Shown here in pieces: positions 8,227-18,212 of a DNA stretch of 64,000 nt. The DNA comes from Ensifer sp. IC4062 (GTDB taxonomy: Bacteria; Pseudomonadota; Alphaproteobacteria; Rhizobiales; Rhizobiaceae). Within the stretch, counting starts at the first letter, position 1; each line of letters begins with the position of its first letter. The stretch is from NCBI RefSeq assembly GCF_020193575.1, contig NZ_JADYVD010000042.1:1-64000 (forward strand), given 5' to 3'. The position numbers and the translations under genes were made by a program. The notes under the pieces were generated by a model, which had not been told where the DNA came from, did not search any database, and saw only the letters and a list, made by a program, of their open reading frames with translations.

Positions 8227-9642
8227 ATGGGTCCTAGATTTGGCACAAGTGGCCTACGCGGGTTGGCAACAGAACTCGTCGGTAGTGTGTCGGCGCTCTA
8301 TGCTACAGCCTTTTCGAGGATGCTCCTCGAGAGAGGGCGGGCCGCGCGAGGGGCGACCGTATTGATCGGCCGCGACCTCCGCGCTTCAAGTTCTGAGATC
8401 GCTGCTATCTGCATGGCAGCGCTCGACCGGGCGGGAATGGTGCCGGTTGACTGCGGAGGACTGCCGACACCAGCGCTTGCGTTATACGGCCGACAACTCG
8501 GTGCAGCATCACTCATGATCACAGGCTCGCATATTCCGGCCGACCGAAACGGCATTAAATTCTATCTGCCTGACGGTGAGATCAACAAGGCAGACGAGCA
8601 GGCGATTACGGAGTTGGCGGAGCAGCTTTCAGCCGATGCAGATGCAATCAAGGTTGAGCGCGGCCGCGGCGCCGACCACTCTTGCGAAGCAACTGACCTA
8701 TATATCCAACGTTACGAGACCCTGCTTCCAAAATCGAACCTTCAGGGGCTAAAGATCGGCTTATATCAGCACAGCAGCGTTGCCCGCGATATTTTGACCA
8801 CGATCTTGGAAGGTCATGGCGCACATGTCGTACCGATAGGCCGATCTGAGGTCTTCATCCCCGTTGACACGGAAGCTATATCGGCGGCGACTCGTGAGAG
8901 GCTCGCTGCCTGGGCGAAGGAATACGCCTTTGACGCCATTGTGTCGACCGACGCAGACGCCGATCGGCCCCTGATAGCGGATGAAACGGGCACTCCATTG
9001 CGCGGTGATCTGCTTGGTCTTATTTGCGCAAGGCTGCTGGAGGCCAGGCTCATTGCTACGCCTGTAACCAGCAACTCCGGAATCGAGGCGGCGAGCGGCA
9101 TCGAGGTGGTGCGTACGCGCGTTGGCTCGCCTTACGTCATTGCAGCCATGACTGAGGCGGTAGCGGTTGGCAAGCAGCGGGTGATGGGTTTCGAGGCCAA
9201 CGGTGGCGTCATGCTAGGTTCGGACTTCTCGTTCGGAGGTGCGTCGCTTTCCGCCTTGCCGACCCGGGACTGCGTCCTTCCCATCATTGCAACGCTCCAC
9301 ATGGCAGTAGAGGCCAAAACTCCCCTCTCGGCGATCATCGCAATGCATCGCCTGCCAGTTGCTCTGTCCGGTCGGATCGAGAATTATCCATTCGACAGGA
9401 GCGACGCCCTGGTGGCATACTTGAAAGCGTCGAAAGCCAATGTTTCCCATTTATTCGGCCAGATCGGTCGCGTGACGGGTACGGACGACATGGACGGCCT
9501 GCGCCTGACGTTTGAGGGCGGCCGTATCCTGCACATCCGTCCTTCAGGGAACGCGCCTGAACTGCGTTGCTACGTCGAGGCAGACGACCGAGATGCCGCC
9601 GAACACTTGCTGGCCCAGGGACTGGCGGTTCTTAATAGTTGA
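8227..9642 (+). CDS. noeK: phosphomannomutase
   Basis: A 471-residue alpha-D-phosphohexomutase that interconverts mannose-6-phosphate and mannose-1-phosphate for GDP-mannose synthesis. The four family signatures are present: FGTSGLRG at the N-terminus, the active-site serine loop MITGSHIPADRNGIKF near residue 98, the metal-binding DADADRP near residue 240, and the C-terminal phosphate-binding RPSGNAPELR. I chose the ATG at 8227 over the TTG one codon before it. An AAGG site lies upstream. It is divergent from noeJ with a 143 bp spacer and lies upstream of the nodZ operon. Confidence 0.92.
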   Translation: MGPRFGTSGLRGLATELVGSVSALYATAFSRMLLERGRAARGATVLIGRDLRASSSEIAAICMAALDRAGMVPVDCGGLPTPALALYGRQLGAASLMITGSHIPADRNGIKFYLPDGEINKADEQAITELAEQLSADADAIKVERGRGADHSCEATDLYIQRYETLLPKSNLQGLKIGLYQHSSVARDILTTILEGHGAHVVPIGRSEVFIPVDTEAISAATRERLAAWAKEYAFDAIVSTDADADRPLIADETGTPLRGDLLGLICARLLEARLIATPVTSNSGIEAASGIEVVRTRVGSPYVIAAMTEAVAVGKQRVMGFEANGGVMLGSDFSFGGASLSALPTRDCVLPIIATLHMAVEAKTPLSAIIAMHRLPVALSGRIENYPFDRSDALVAYLKASKANVSHLFGQIGRVTGTDDMDGLRLTFEGGRILHIRPSGNAPELRCYVEADDRDAAEHLLAQGLAVLNS

Positions 9643-9814
9643 ATAGGTGTAAGCGTAGGCTTTGGTGATGCGCAGCCCTGTTACGGCTCGAGCGTCGCCG
9701 ATTAGCGGGCTCTTCCAGGCTGTGTCGGCCATCTAGGAAATGTCATCGGCTCTTCTCTTGTAGTTCGCCCCACCCAAACGCCAGCACAAGCCCTGAAAGG
9801 TACGTTCCCTTTGC

Positions 9815-9861
9815 ATCCAATACGTGGATGCTTGCCATTCAAAAAATAAATTTTACCGATG
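9815..9861 (+). promoter_or_regulatory. nod box upstream of nodZ
   Basis: A strong nod-box match: ATCCAATACGTGGATG forms the 5' dyad, and CATTCAAAAAATAAATTTTACC the 3' half. It lies about 90 bp before the nodZ start and is oriented toward it, so NodD and flavonoids should induce nodZ-noeL-nolK. Confidence 0.92.
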
Positions 9862-9951
9862 TTACCGAACTCCATTAGAAAACGCTGAATTTGATTGGAA
9901 GCCCGTGAAAGACGGTAAGTCACGAAGCGGCGGAACTAAGGACGGGCAGCA

Positions 9952-10920
9952 TTGAACAAGCGATATGTCCTCTCTCGAAGACGTACTGGTTTCGGTGACT
10001 GTCTGTGGTCGCTGGCGGCCGCTTGGCGCTACGCCCAACGGACGGGGCGAACGTTAGCCGTTGACTGGCGCGGGTCCTGCTACCTCGATCAGCCCTTCAC
10101 GAACGCCTTTCCGGTGTTTTTTGAACCAATCAATGATATCGCAGGTGTTCCTTTGATTTGCGATGACCAGATCAACGAGTTTTCCTTCCCGGGACCATTC
10201 TTCCCAAATTGGTGGAATAAACCTGCGATTGAATGTGTTTACCGCCCAGATGGGCAGGTTTTTCGAGAACGAGACGAACTGGATGAACTTTTCCAGGCCC
10301 AAGATGATGTCGAGGCCAACACAGTAGTGTGTGATGCTTGTTTGATGTGGCGTTGCGACGAGGACGCCGAACGGCAGATTTTTAGCAGTATCAAGCTGCG
10401 CCCTGAAATTCAAGCTCGCATAGACGCCATCTATCGGAAGCACTTTCATGGGTACAACACAATTGGTGTTCATGTTCGGCATGGCAACGGCGAAGACGTT
10501 ATGGACCATGCACCCTACTGGGCCGATCCAGACCTCGCCGTGCGTCAAGTATGCACTGCCATTAATGCCGCCAAAGCGTTGCCCCACCCGAAGCCTGTGC
10601 GGGTGATTTTATGCACCGATAGCGCGCAGGTATTGGATCAGATGTCGAGTAGGTTTCCCGATCTTCTCACGATTCCGAAAAGGTTCCGGGCGCATCAGTC
10701 TGGGCCACTACACAGCGCAGCCCTCGGGGTTGAGGGTGGCATTTCCGCCCTCGTCGAGATGTATCTTCTCGCGCGTTGCGACACGGTGATTCGGTTTCCT
10801 CCGACAAGCGCCTTTACACGTTATGCGCGCCTTTCTGTGTCAAGGGTCATTGAGTTTGACCTGAACGATCCTAGTCGCCTGATCGTGATCGAAAGATCTT
10901 TAACAAATACCTCCTCTTGA
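9952..10920 (+). CDS. nodZ: alpha-1,6-fucosyltransferase for Nod factors
   Basis: The 322-residue NodZ transfers L-fucose from GDP-fucose to C6 of the reducing-end N-acetylglucosamine of lipochitooligosaccharides, a host-range determinant. The sequence opens with RRRTGFGDCLWSLAAAW and includes the GVHVRHGNGED motif (donor binding, near residues 176-186) and the C-terminal RFPPTSAFTRYARL block. I use the TTG at 9952 because it follows an AAGGAcGGG-type site at normal distance and gives the expected N-terminus. A nod box stands upstream, and noeL and nolK, which make the fucose donor, follow. Confidence 0.93.
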   Translation: MNKRYVLSRRRTGFGDCLWSLAAAWRYAQRTGRTLAVDWRGSCYLDQPFTNAFPVFFEPINDIAGVPLICDDQINEFSFPGPFFPNWWNKPAIECVYRPDGQVFRERDELDELFQAQDDVEANTVVCDACLMWRCDEDAERQIFSSIKLRPEIQARIDAIYRKHFHGYNTIGVHVRHGNGEDVMDHAPYWADPDLAVRQVCTAINAAKALPHPKPVRVILCTDSAQVLDQMSSRFPDLLTIPKRFRAHQSGPLHSAALGVEGGISALVEMYLLARCDTVIRFPPTSAFTRYARLSVSRVIEFDLNDPSRLIVIERSLTNTSS

Positions 10921-11167
10921 AAGAAAATCGTCACCTAAATTCTAGGTGCGTGGAGAAGAGCAGTCATGGAGAAATTTGAGCGCGCTCCAAGAGACACGAG
11001 TGCCTCATGCCCCAGTTGTCCGGCCCTGCACGACACCGGCAGTACTGCTTTGCGAGCCGCAAGGCCTCCGTGGGTCCGCTCTGTCGCCGAAGCACGATGA
11101 TTTCCTTCACAGCCAACGCACTAGCGCACGCCCTCTCCCAAAGCAAAATCACTGGAGATCTAACAAC

Positions 11168-12223
11168 GTGGCAGACCGGAAAGTAGCTTTAATATCTGGT
11201 GTAACGGGTCAGGATGGGGCGTACCTTGCTGAACTGCTATTGGACACAGGCTATATTGTTCACGGCATAAAGCGTCGTTCGTCATCATTCAACACTCAAC
11301 GGATAGAGCACATCTATCAAGAACGTCACGACCCTGAAGCAAGATTTTTTCTCCACTATGGGGATATGACGGATTCGACCAATTTGCTGCGCATTGTTCA
11401 GCAAACCCAGCCGGATGAGATCTATAACCTTGCAGCGCAAAGCCATGTTCAGGTAAGCTTCGAAACCCCGGAGTACACCGCAAACGCCGATGCAATCGGT
11501 ACATTGCGCATGCTGGAAGCTATTCGAATTCTTGGGCTGACCAATCGGACTCGCTTTTATCAGGCATCGACTTCAGAGCTATATGGTCTGGCTCAAGAGA
11601 TCCCCCAAAACGAAAAAACGCCATTTTACCCGCGTTCACCTTATGCAGCCGCTAAGCTCTACGCGTACTGGATTGTCGTAAACTATAGAGAGGCTTACGG
11701 CATGCACGCTTCCAACGGTATTCTTTTCAACCACGAAAGCCCGCTTCGTGGCGAGACGTTCGTGACTCGCAAGATCACCCGGGCTGCGGCGGCCATCAGT
11801 CTAGGTATGCAAGAGGTCCTTTATCTGGGAAATCTCGATGCTCAACGTGATTGGGGGCATGCCCGTGAGTATGTGCGCGGCATGTGGATGATGTGTCAGC
11901 AGGATAGGCCAGGCGACTATGTCCTGGCTACCGGGGTGACAACATCGGTTCGCAGGTTTGTCGAATGGGCATTTGAGGAAACCGGGAAGACGATTGAATG
12001 GGTGGGAGAAGGCATTGAAGAAAGGGGCATCGATGTCGCCACAGGCAAATGCGTCGTGGCGGTAGATCCGCGCTATTTCAGGCCCACGGAAGTAGATTTA
12101 CTCTTAGGCGATGCCACCAAGGCGCAGCAGGTCTTGGGCTGGAGGCACGAGACAAGTGTGAGAGATCTTGCCCGCGAAATGGTAAGGGAAGATCTCTCCT
12201 ATATGAGGGGCACCCGACAATAA
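11168..12223 (+). CDS. noeL: GDP-mannose 4,6-dehydratase
   Basis: A 351-residue short-chain dehydrogenase-type enzyme that converts GDP-D-mannose to GDP-4-keto-6-deoxymannose, the first step toward GDP-fucose. It has the NAD(P)-binding [12 protein letters not shown], the catalytic region STSELYG with the [10 protein letters not shown] Tyr-x3-Lys, and the GDP-specific NILFNHESP and [10 protein letters not shown] segments. The frame stays open upstream to 10946, but the GTG at 11168 follows a GGAG site and gives the family N-terminus ([10 protein letters not shown]), so I start there. It lies 6 bp before nolK. Confidence 0.93.
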   Translation: MADRKVALISGVTGQDGAYLAELLLDTGYIVHGIKRRSSSFNTQRIEHIYQERHDPEARFFLHYGDMTDSTNLLRIVQQTQPDEIYNLAAQSHVQVSFETPEYTANADAIGTLRMLEAIRILGLTNRTRFYQASTSELYGLAQEIPQNEKTPFYPRSPYAAAKLYAYWIVVNYREAYGMHASNGILFNHESPLRGETFVTRKITRAAAAISLGMQEVLYLGNLDAQRDWGHAREYVRGMWMMCQQDRPGDYVLATGVTTSVRRFVEWAFEETGKTIEWVGEGIEERGIDVATGKCVVAVDPRYFRPTEVDLLLGDATKAQQVLGWRHETSVRDLAREMVREDLSYMRGTRQ

Positions 12224-12229
12224 GAGGCG

Positions 12230-13174
12230 ATGCCGATGTATTTGCTAGACGGAAAGCGCGTTTGGGTCGCAGGACACAAAGGTATGGTCGGCAGCGCCAT
12301 AATTCGATCGCTTGCCTCCGAGAATTGCGAAGTCATCGTTGCCGATAGGCAGACGCTTGACCTCACCCGGCAAGAGGAAGTTGAGAAATTTCTATCAACG
12401 GAAAAGCCGAATGCGGTCATAATGGCGGCAGCGAAGGTGGGTGGGATACTGGCAAATGATACTATGCCGGCCGACTTCATCTATCAAAATCTTATTATGG
12501 AGGCTAATGTTATCGAGGCCTCCTTTCGCAGTGGCGTTGAAAAGCTTCTTTTCCTTGGATCCAGTTGCATATATCCGAAGTATGCGTCGCAGCCCATAAA
12601 GGAAGAGGCTCTATTGAGCGGGCCGCTTGAGCCAACCAACGAGTGGTACGCAATCGCCAAAATTGCCGGCGTCAAGTTGTGTCAGGCCTATCGTAAGCAA
12701 TACGGCGCAAACTTTATATCAGCTATGCCGACAAATCTCTATGGCCCACGTGATAACTTCGACCTTGCCTCCAGCCACGTCGTGCCCGCCTTAATACGCA
12801 AAGCACATGAGGCAAAGATTAAAGGCCTTGAGTGCTTGTCTATATGGGGAAGCGGCACGCCTACTCGAGACTTCTTGTACAGTGAAGACTGCGCCGATGC
12901 CTTGGTTTTTCTGCTTAAACATTATTCGGAGGAGGCGCACATCAATATAGGTTCCGGGAACCACATAACTATCATTGAGCTAGCCCACCTCGTCTGCGAT
13001 GTTGTTGGTTTCGAAGGCGATATAGTGTTTGACACATCCAAGCCGGACGGTACGCCCCGAAAGCTTTTATCTAGCGAAAGACTCGAGTCGATGGGTTGGC
13101 GCCCGAAGACCTCGCTTGAGGTGGGACTGGCCAGATCCTACGAATGGTTTGTCAGCAACGTGGCTGACAATTAA
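12230..13174 (+). CDS. nolK: GDP-L-fucose synthase (epimerase/reductase)
   Basis: The 314-residue NolK/WcaG-type enzyme epimerises and reduces GDP-4-keto-6-deoxymannose to GDP-L-fucose, the donor for NodZ. Visible features are the Rossmann motif GHKGMVGSAI near the N-terminus, the GSSCIYPK catalytic serine region, EWYAIAKIAG with Tyr-x3-Lys, and LYGPRDNFD. It starts 6 bp after noeL behind an AAGAGGCG site, so it is co-transcribed from the nod box before nodZ. Confidence 0.93.
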   Translation: MPMYLLDGKRVWVAGHKGMVGSAIIRSLASENCEVIVADRQTLDLTRQEEVEKFLSTEKPNAVIMAAAKVGGILANDTMPADFIYQNLIMEANVIEASFRSGVEKLLFLGSSCIYPKYASQPIKEEALLSGPLEPTNEWYAIAKIAGVKLCQAYRKQYGANFISAMPTNLYGPRDNFDLASSHVVPALIRKAHEAKIKGLECLSIWGSGTPTRDFLYSEDCADALVFLLKHYSEEAHINIGSGNHITIIELAHLVCDVVGFEGDIVFDTSKPDGTPRKLLSSERLESMGWRPKTSLEVGLARSYEWFVSNVADN

Positions 13175-13744
13175 AGCGGGTCGGTGATTTTTGGCATTGA
13201 TCGGATTGGCGGGACGCCCCGCGGCGTCCGCTCCTCCCACACCACCAAGCATCGATACGGGTTACTACATCGCTATCGACTTTCGGCCAAGCCCCTGCTC
13301 AAAGCGATACCTCAGTATCTCGCGAACCCGCCGCATCTCCAATCTCTCCGCCGGCATCCCGTTCCTCCCCTCATGACAGTCGAAGGATGGAACTTCACAT
13401 CCGCAGGGGACCCACTCCAGAGCCGTCCAACGGGGGCGGATTGCCTCGGAATTTGGAGGCCAGGGTAGGCGGTGATGAACAGTGCCGGCCGGATGGCGAT
13501 ATACTTCGCCACATTGTTGGCGATCGGGAACGTCAATTGCTGCGGTTGATTAGGAGTTGCTTTCCGAGCAGCACAGCTTGGTCTGGGCGCTGTCGAGATC
13601 GATGAGAATCGGGCTTGCTTGACTGCCGCGTGCCGGTGATGGCTGTTCGATCGCGAAAGCCGGGCGACAAAATCTGATGGGCCAGCATGTCTGCCCTGTC
13701 GACGCCGACCCAATGATCCGCGCCTTGACTCGATCGCCGGTGCC
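13175..13744. other. degenerate intergenic region
   Basis: No intact gene. Frames on both strands are short and unlike known families. The right part probably belongs to the decayed transposase that follows. No terminator could be assigned with confidence after nolK. Confidence 0.35.
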
Positions 13745-14165
13745 GTGAAGCTGCAGCGAGTTGATCCAAGCGCTCGCGTTCGATCTCGCGGATCTGTTCG
13801 TCAGCAGCCGGTTCGGGCAATGTTGCGGCTTAGTTCGGCGCGCGTGTTCTCTGGCAACAAAGTGCCTTTTGCGCCCGGAGAGATTCCAGCTGCTTGGCAT
13901 TGCGCAAAAATGGGTTTGAAGGCGCGAATACCGGAGCGGGCGAAGATCGCCTTTATGCGATTCACGATCCGCGTCCCCTCGCGCACCAGGCGGTCCCGCT
14001 CGCGGTTCGGCTGCCGTGCGTCCTCCTCATCGACTGGGGGATCACTGCCATACTGCAGTGGCCCTTCTCGCCGCCCAGCCAGCCGAGAAAGGCGCGCATC
14101 AAAAGCTCGGTGTCGAGACGATCACCGATAGGCCCTTCAATTTTGGGAACCGCGACGTTCTGACT
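13745..14165 (-). mobile_element. IS110-type transposase remnant
   Basis: Read on the minus strand through two frames, this resembles the central part of an IS110-family transposase: LLMRAFLGWLGGEKGHCSMA, then DEEDARQPNRERDRLVREGTRIVNRIKAIFARSGIRAF and LPENTRAEL. Intact relatives have nearly the same ERERLV...TRIVNRIKA...FGIR pattern. The ends are missing and frames are broken, so it is a dead fragment between nolK and the hopanoid block. Confidence 0.6.
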
Positions 14166-14718
14166 GTACCAGAGTCTGCGGCTGAATCATAGGCGGCTGT
14201 GAATCTACCGTATGGATGTCTGTCATTGAAACAATGGATTTCCCTAAATCTAGACCCATGTGAAACTCTGGTGAAAATACATCTGATTCAGGTCTCGAGG
14301 TTCACCGGCGCGGATCAAAGCTGTATTGGCGAGTTCGAGTTATAGTTGGCGTTCTTAAAAGAACCCTGCCACGAGCTGGCCATGCGTGATTTTCTCCAGG
14401 CCGTGCCGGACCCCACGTGTTCGCGAAGGGTGCACCGAAAGTTTGTAGAATCCGGATCGCGTTATCATCGTGGACGTCGGCTGTAACCGCGGAACGAGAG
14501 GCGGCGCTTCCAATCTTGTCCAAAGGGCAGCTCTACCGCTGCGGCTGTAATTCGATGGGGGATGTTCGCACATGCGCCGCCTTGTGCTTCACTTTGGATA
14601 TGTGTGTGGGCTCTAGTCGGGCGACGCCACCTCAGACTTACTCGAACCAACAACTCGCATACGCCGGATCCCATCTGACGGACGGTGGTAGCAAAGGTCT
14701 TGAGAAAGGAGCTTTTCA
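14166..14718. other. intergenic, nothing recognised
   Basis: No gene or known motif is evident. The plus-strand frame running from 14417 to 14722 has no family resemblance and ends over the start of the next gene. A promoter for the following plus-strand genes presumably lies here. Confidence 0.35.
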
Positions 14719-15117
14719 ATGAAACCGCGCAGGACGGTCGAAGAGTGGATTCGACGATTCAACACGGGTGATGCAATTGCTCTGGCTGAACTGTACAATG
14801 AAGATGGAATGAGCCTCCGGCCGATGCAGCGCCCTGTTGTTGGACGCACGGCCATCCAAAAGATGTTCCAGCAAGATCGCGCGATTGCGGAGACGATTTG
14901 CACTCCGGAGTTCATCCACGAAGAAGATGATCGCGTGATACTTGGGTGGTGGGACATCTTTGGACGGCGGGGATGTGGTATATTCATAGTGTGCGGTAGT
15001 CGCATCGCCTTTAGCTACTGGGACCTAGGTTCATCTTACGGTTTCAGCAATGAATACTGCGAGACGGATCAGCACTCAAAAGATATCGGATTCGGAACGG
15101 ATCATTCTCGGGCATGA
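14719..15117 (+). CDS. SnoaL/NTF2-like fold protein
   Basis: A 132-residue protein with the pattern of small NTF2-fold (SnoaL-like) proteins. The N-terminal helix VEEWIRRFNTGDAIALAELYNEDG is followed by VVGRTAIQKMFQQD and a beta-rich remainder. Such proteins are isomerases, cyclases or dimerising binding proteins, and the substrate cannot be read from sequence. A good AAAGGAG site precedes the ATG. It lies 77 bp before hpnC on the same strand and could be transcribed with the hopanoid genes. Confidence 0.7.
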   Translation: MKPRRTVEEWIRRFNTGDAIALAELYNEDGMSLRPMQRPVVGRTAIQKMFQQDRAIAETICTPEFIHEEDDRVILGWWDIFGRRGCGIFIVCGSRIAFSYWDLGSSYGFSNEYCETDQHSKDIGFGTDHSRA

Positions 15118-15194
15118 GTTGAATGCGCGCCGATCGCTCACGACTTTGGCTGAGTAGCATCCCTCGCCCGCAAAACCGATGACGGTGCAATTCA

Positions 15195-16073
15195 ATGACG
15201 AGCGGCAGCGGCCCGAGGCCGGACAAAAACCATCGCGAAAAAAATTTCCCCATTGCCTCGTGGATCATCCATCCGCGGCACCGAGCGCTGATTCTTGCCT
15301 TCTACCGCTTCGTTCGCACGGCGGATGACATCGCCGATCACGCCACGCTCGCAGCGGACGAGAAGCTTCGATACCTCGACCTTCTGGAGGCCGAGCTGCT
15401 CGGCAAGGGCGAAACGCGAGCCGAAGCTGTACGCCTGCGCACTGCGCTGGCTGGGCGCGGCATGCCGCCGCGTCATCCACTCGATCTGCTCACCGCCTTC
15501 CGAATGGACGTGACTAAGCAGCGTTACGAGAACTGGGACGAGGTGATCCACTATTGCCGCTACTCGGCAATGCCGGTCGGCCGATTCGTGCTCGACGTCC
15601 ACGGCGAAAGTACCTCGACCTGGCCCGCATCGGATGTGTTGTGCGCGGGACTGCAGGTCAACAACCACCTTCAGGATTGCGGCATGGATTTCCGCGATCT
15701 CAATCGCGTCTACATTCCGCGCGATGCGCTGGTGGCCAGCGGTGCCTCCGTCGAAGAGCTGGGCGGCGCAAAATCCTCGTCGCGGCTGCTACAATGCCTG
15801 CATGCACTTGCAGTGAAGACCGAGGCGCTGCTCAACGAGGGCGCAGCGCTGGTGCCGCAAGTGAAGGACTTCCGTCTCGGGCTCGAGGTTTCCGCCATAC
15901 TCTCCTTTGCCGATAAGATCGTGTCGATGCTGAAGGTGCGCGATCCCCTAAGCGGGCGTGTGCATCTGTCGCCGCTTGAGCTGCTGGTTCATGGCGCGGG
16001 CGCAGTGGCAAACGAAGCCGCGCGCCGTGCGCTCGGCCGCGGAACGCGATCTAAGACGACCGTCGGCGCATGA
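15195..16073 (+). CDS. hpnC: squalene-pathway synthase HpnC
   Basis: A 292-residue trans-isoprenyl diphosphate synthase-fold enzyme. In the HpnC-HpnD-HpnE route it acts on presqualene diphosphate to give hydroxysqualene. It shows FYRFVRTADDIADH with the first Asp-rich motif near residue 45 and NHLQDCGMDFRDLNRVYIP with the second near residue 160. The stop overlaps the hpnD start by 4 bp (ATGA), so the two are translationally coupled. From memory, NGR234 has this set as y4aD-y4aA. Confidence 0.9.
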   Translation: MTSGSGPRPDKNHREKNFPIASWIIHPRHRALILAFYRFVRTADDIADHATLAADEKLRYLDLLEAELLGKGETRAEAVRLRTALAGRGMPPRHPLDLLTAFRMDVTKQRYENWDEVIHYCRYSAMPVGRFVLDVHGESTSTWPASDVLCAGLQVNNHLQDCGMDFRDLNRVYIPRDALVASGASVEELGGAKSSSRLLQCLHALAVKTEALLNEGAALVPQVKDFRLGLEVSAILSFADKIVSMLKVRDPLSGRVHLSPLELLVHGAGAVANEAARRALGRGTRSKTTVGA

Positions 16074-16906
16074 GGGCGGAGGCGGCGGCCCACGCGAACC
16101 ACCGCACTACGGCCCTTGGCAGCTCGTTCTATCCGGCAATGCGCACCCTGCCGCCGGAACAGCGTGAGGCGATATTCCAGATCTACAGCTTCTGCCGCCA
16201 GGTCGACGACGTCGCCGACTCCCACGAGCCGCGCGAGCGCCGCCTTGCTGCGCTTCAGCAATGGCGCGCTCACATTAACGCGCTCTACCAAGGTGTGCCG
16301 CCGCCACGGCTGAAGGACTATGTCGCCTCGCTAACGACCTTCGAGCTGAAGCGCGAGGATTTCCTAGCAATTGTCGACGGCATGGAAATGGACGTGCTAC
16401 AGGACATCCGTGCGCCTAACATGGCAACCCTCGATCTCTATTGCGACCGTGTCGCCAGCGCTGTTGGAAGGTTGTCGGTGCGCGTGTTCGGTTTGAGCGA
16501 GGAGGATGGCATTGCACTTGCGCATCACCTCGGGCGTGCGCTACAGCTCACCAACATCCTGCGCGACATCGACGAGGATGCTGGGCTGGGGCGGCTCTAC
16601 ATACCACGCGAGGACCTCTATCACGCCGGTATCACCAGCAACGACCCACATAAAGTCATCGTCGACAAGGCGCTGCCCAAGGCGTGCGCACCGCTTGCCC
16701 AACGCGCTACGATGCATTTTGCCAAAGCCGACGAAATTATGAACCGCAACCCACGCCGAGTGGTACGCGCGCCCACTATCATGTCCAAATACTACCGCGC
16801 GATCCTTGACCTGCTGCTGACAAGGGGTTTCGCGGCTCCCCGGGAGCCGGTGCGTGTTACCAAACTCACGAAGCTCGCCATTCTTCTCCGTTACGCTTTC
16901 ATGTGA
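16070..16906 (+). CDS. hpnD: presqualene diphosphate synthase HpnD
   Basis: A 278-residue squalene/phytoene synthase-family enzyme that joins two farnesyl diphosphates into presqualene diphosphate. The first Asp-rich motif is in IYSFCRQVDDVADS near residue 45. The second is in NILRDIDEDAGLGRLYIP near residue 165, the classical squalene/phytoene synthase signature. It overlaps hpnC by 4 bp and ends 4 bp before hpnE, so it is part of one operon. Confidence 0.92.
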   Translation: MRAEAAAHANHRTTALGSSFYPAMRTLPPEQREAIFQIYSFCRQVDDVADSHEPRERRLAALQQWRAHINALYQGVPPPRLKDYVASLTTFELKREDFLAIVDGMEMDVLQDIRAPNMATLDLYCDRVASAVGRLSVRVFGLSEEDGIALAHHLGRALQLTNILRDIDEDAGLGRLYIPREDLYHAGITSNDPHKVIVDKALPKACAPLAQRATMHFAKADEIMNRNPRRVVRAPTIMSKYYRAILDLLLTRGFAAPREPVRVTKLTKLAILLRYAFM

Positions 16907-16910
16907 TGTG

Positions 16911-18164
16911 ATGCCAAGAAACGTTCACATTATTGGCGCCGGGATTTCCGGCCTTTCCGCGGCCGTGCAACTGAGCAATGCCGGCCTGCAGGTGCATGTC
17001 TACGAAGCGACGCAACAGGCCGGTGGCCGCTGCCGCTCCTTTTTCGATTCCGCCACCAATCTCACGATCGACAACGGCAACCATCTGGTTCTCTCGGGCA
17101 ACTGTTATGTGCGCAACTACGCCCGTGCGATCGGGACGGAATCCGGTCTTGTCGGCCCGTCGAGAGCAAAGTTTCCCTTCGTCGACATCTCTACCGGACA
17201 GGGCTGGCAGGTCGATCTCGGCGGCGGCAGGCTTCCGACCTGGGTATTCGACAAGGCGCGTCGCGTCCCCGACACCGGGCTGTTGGATTATCTGAAGCTT
17301 GCACCAATCCTATGGGCCGGCGCGGACGAACTGGTGGGCAACACTATTCCCTGCGATGGCATGCTCTACCGGCGTCTGGTACAGCCGCTGCTGCTCGCCG
17401 CCCTGAATTGCGATCCGCCGGAGGGCGCGGCAGGACTTGCCGGCGCCATCATGCGGGAAACGCTGCTCGCGGGCGGCGAGGCTTGTCGTCCGCTTGTCGC
17501 GCGCGACGGAATAAGCGCCGTTCTGGTCGAGCCGGCGGTCAAGCTCCTCGCGAGGCGGGGCGCCATCGTGCGCCTCAGCCATAGGCTGCGCAACCTTGGA
17601 AGATCGGGCGAGCACATCAGCGAACTTGATTTCGGTGACGACAAGATCGCGATCACCCTCGACGACGCCGTGATCCTCGCCGTGCCGCCGCAGGCGGCTG
17701 CGACGCTCCTGCCGGGCCTGAAGACACCGACCAAATTCCGCGCCATCGTCAATGCGCATTTCCGCTTCGATCCGCCACGCGGTGCGGCTCCGATCCTCGG
17801 TGTGGTCGGCGGGCTCGTGGAGTGGCTGTTCGCCTATCCGCAACGGCTTTCAGTCACCATTAGCAATGGCGACCGCCTGCTCGACATTCCGCGTGAGGAG
17901 CTGGTGCAGGCGATCTGGCGCGACGTCTGCGAGGCCTGCCGGATCGCTGGCGAACTACCGCGATGGCAGATCGTGCGTGAGCGCCGTGCCACATTCGAGG
18001 CCACCCCGGAGCAGAACGCGCTGCGGCCAGGGACCGTGACCGGTTGCAAAAACCTGTTCCTTGCTGGCGACTGGACCGCAACCGGCTTGCCGGCAACCAT
18101 CGAGGGAGCGGTGCGGTCGGGTCACCGTGCCGCCGATCTGGCTCTTTCAGAGGCAAACACCTGA
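16911..18164 (+). CDS. hpnE: hydroxysqualene reductase HpnE
   Basis: A 417-residue FAD-dependent amine-oxidase/desaturase-type protein that completes the three-enzyme route to squalene by reducing hydroxysqualene. The N-terminal dinucleotide-binding motif is IIGAGISGLSAAVQLSNAG, followed by GGRCRSF. The C-terminal FAD-binding segment is NLFLAGDWTATGLPATIEGAVRS. I start at the ATG at 16911, 4 bp after hpnD, rather than further upstream, because the Rossmann motif then lies 7 residues in as in relatives. Confidence 0.92.
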   Translation: MPRNVHIIGAGISGLSAAVQLSNAGLQVHVYEATQQAGGRCRSFFDSATNLTIDNGNHLVLSGNCYVRNYARAIGTESGLVGPSRAKFPFVDISTGQGWQVDLGGGRLPTWVFDKARRVPDTGLLDYLKLAPILWAGADELVGNTIPCDGMLYRRLVQPLLLAALNCDPPEGAAGLAGAIMRETLLAGGEACRPLVARDGISAVLVEPAVKLLARRGAIVRLSHRLRNLGRSGEHISELDFGDDKIAITLDDAVILAVPPQAAATLLPGLKTPTKFRAIVNAHFRFDPPRGAAPILGVVGGLVEWLFAYPQRLSVTISNGDRLLDIPREELVQAIWRDVCEACRIAGELPRWQIVRERRATFEATPEQNALRPGTVTGCKNLFLAGDWTATGLPATIEGAVRSGHRAADLALSEANT

Positions 18165-18212
18165 TCCTTAAGGCCGCACTGTTTTGCGCCCAGCCGAACA
18201 CAGAGGAAGTCA

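Noticed and set aside
10946-11167. N-terminal extension of noeL
   Set aside because: The extra 74 residues are unlike any dehydratase. The GTG at 11168 has a ribosome-binding site and gives the family N-terminus.
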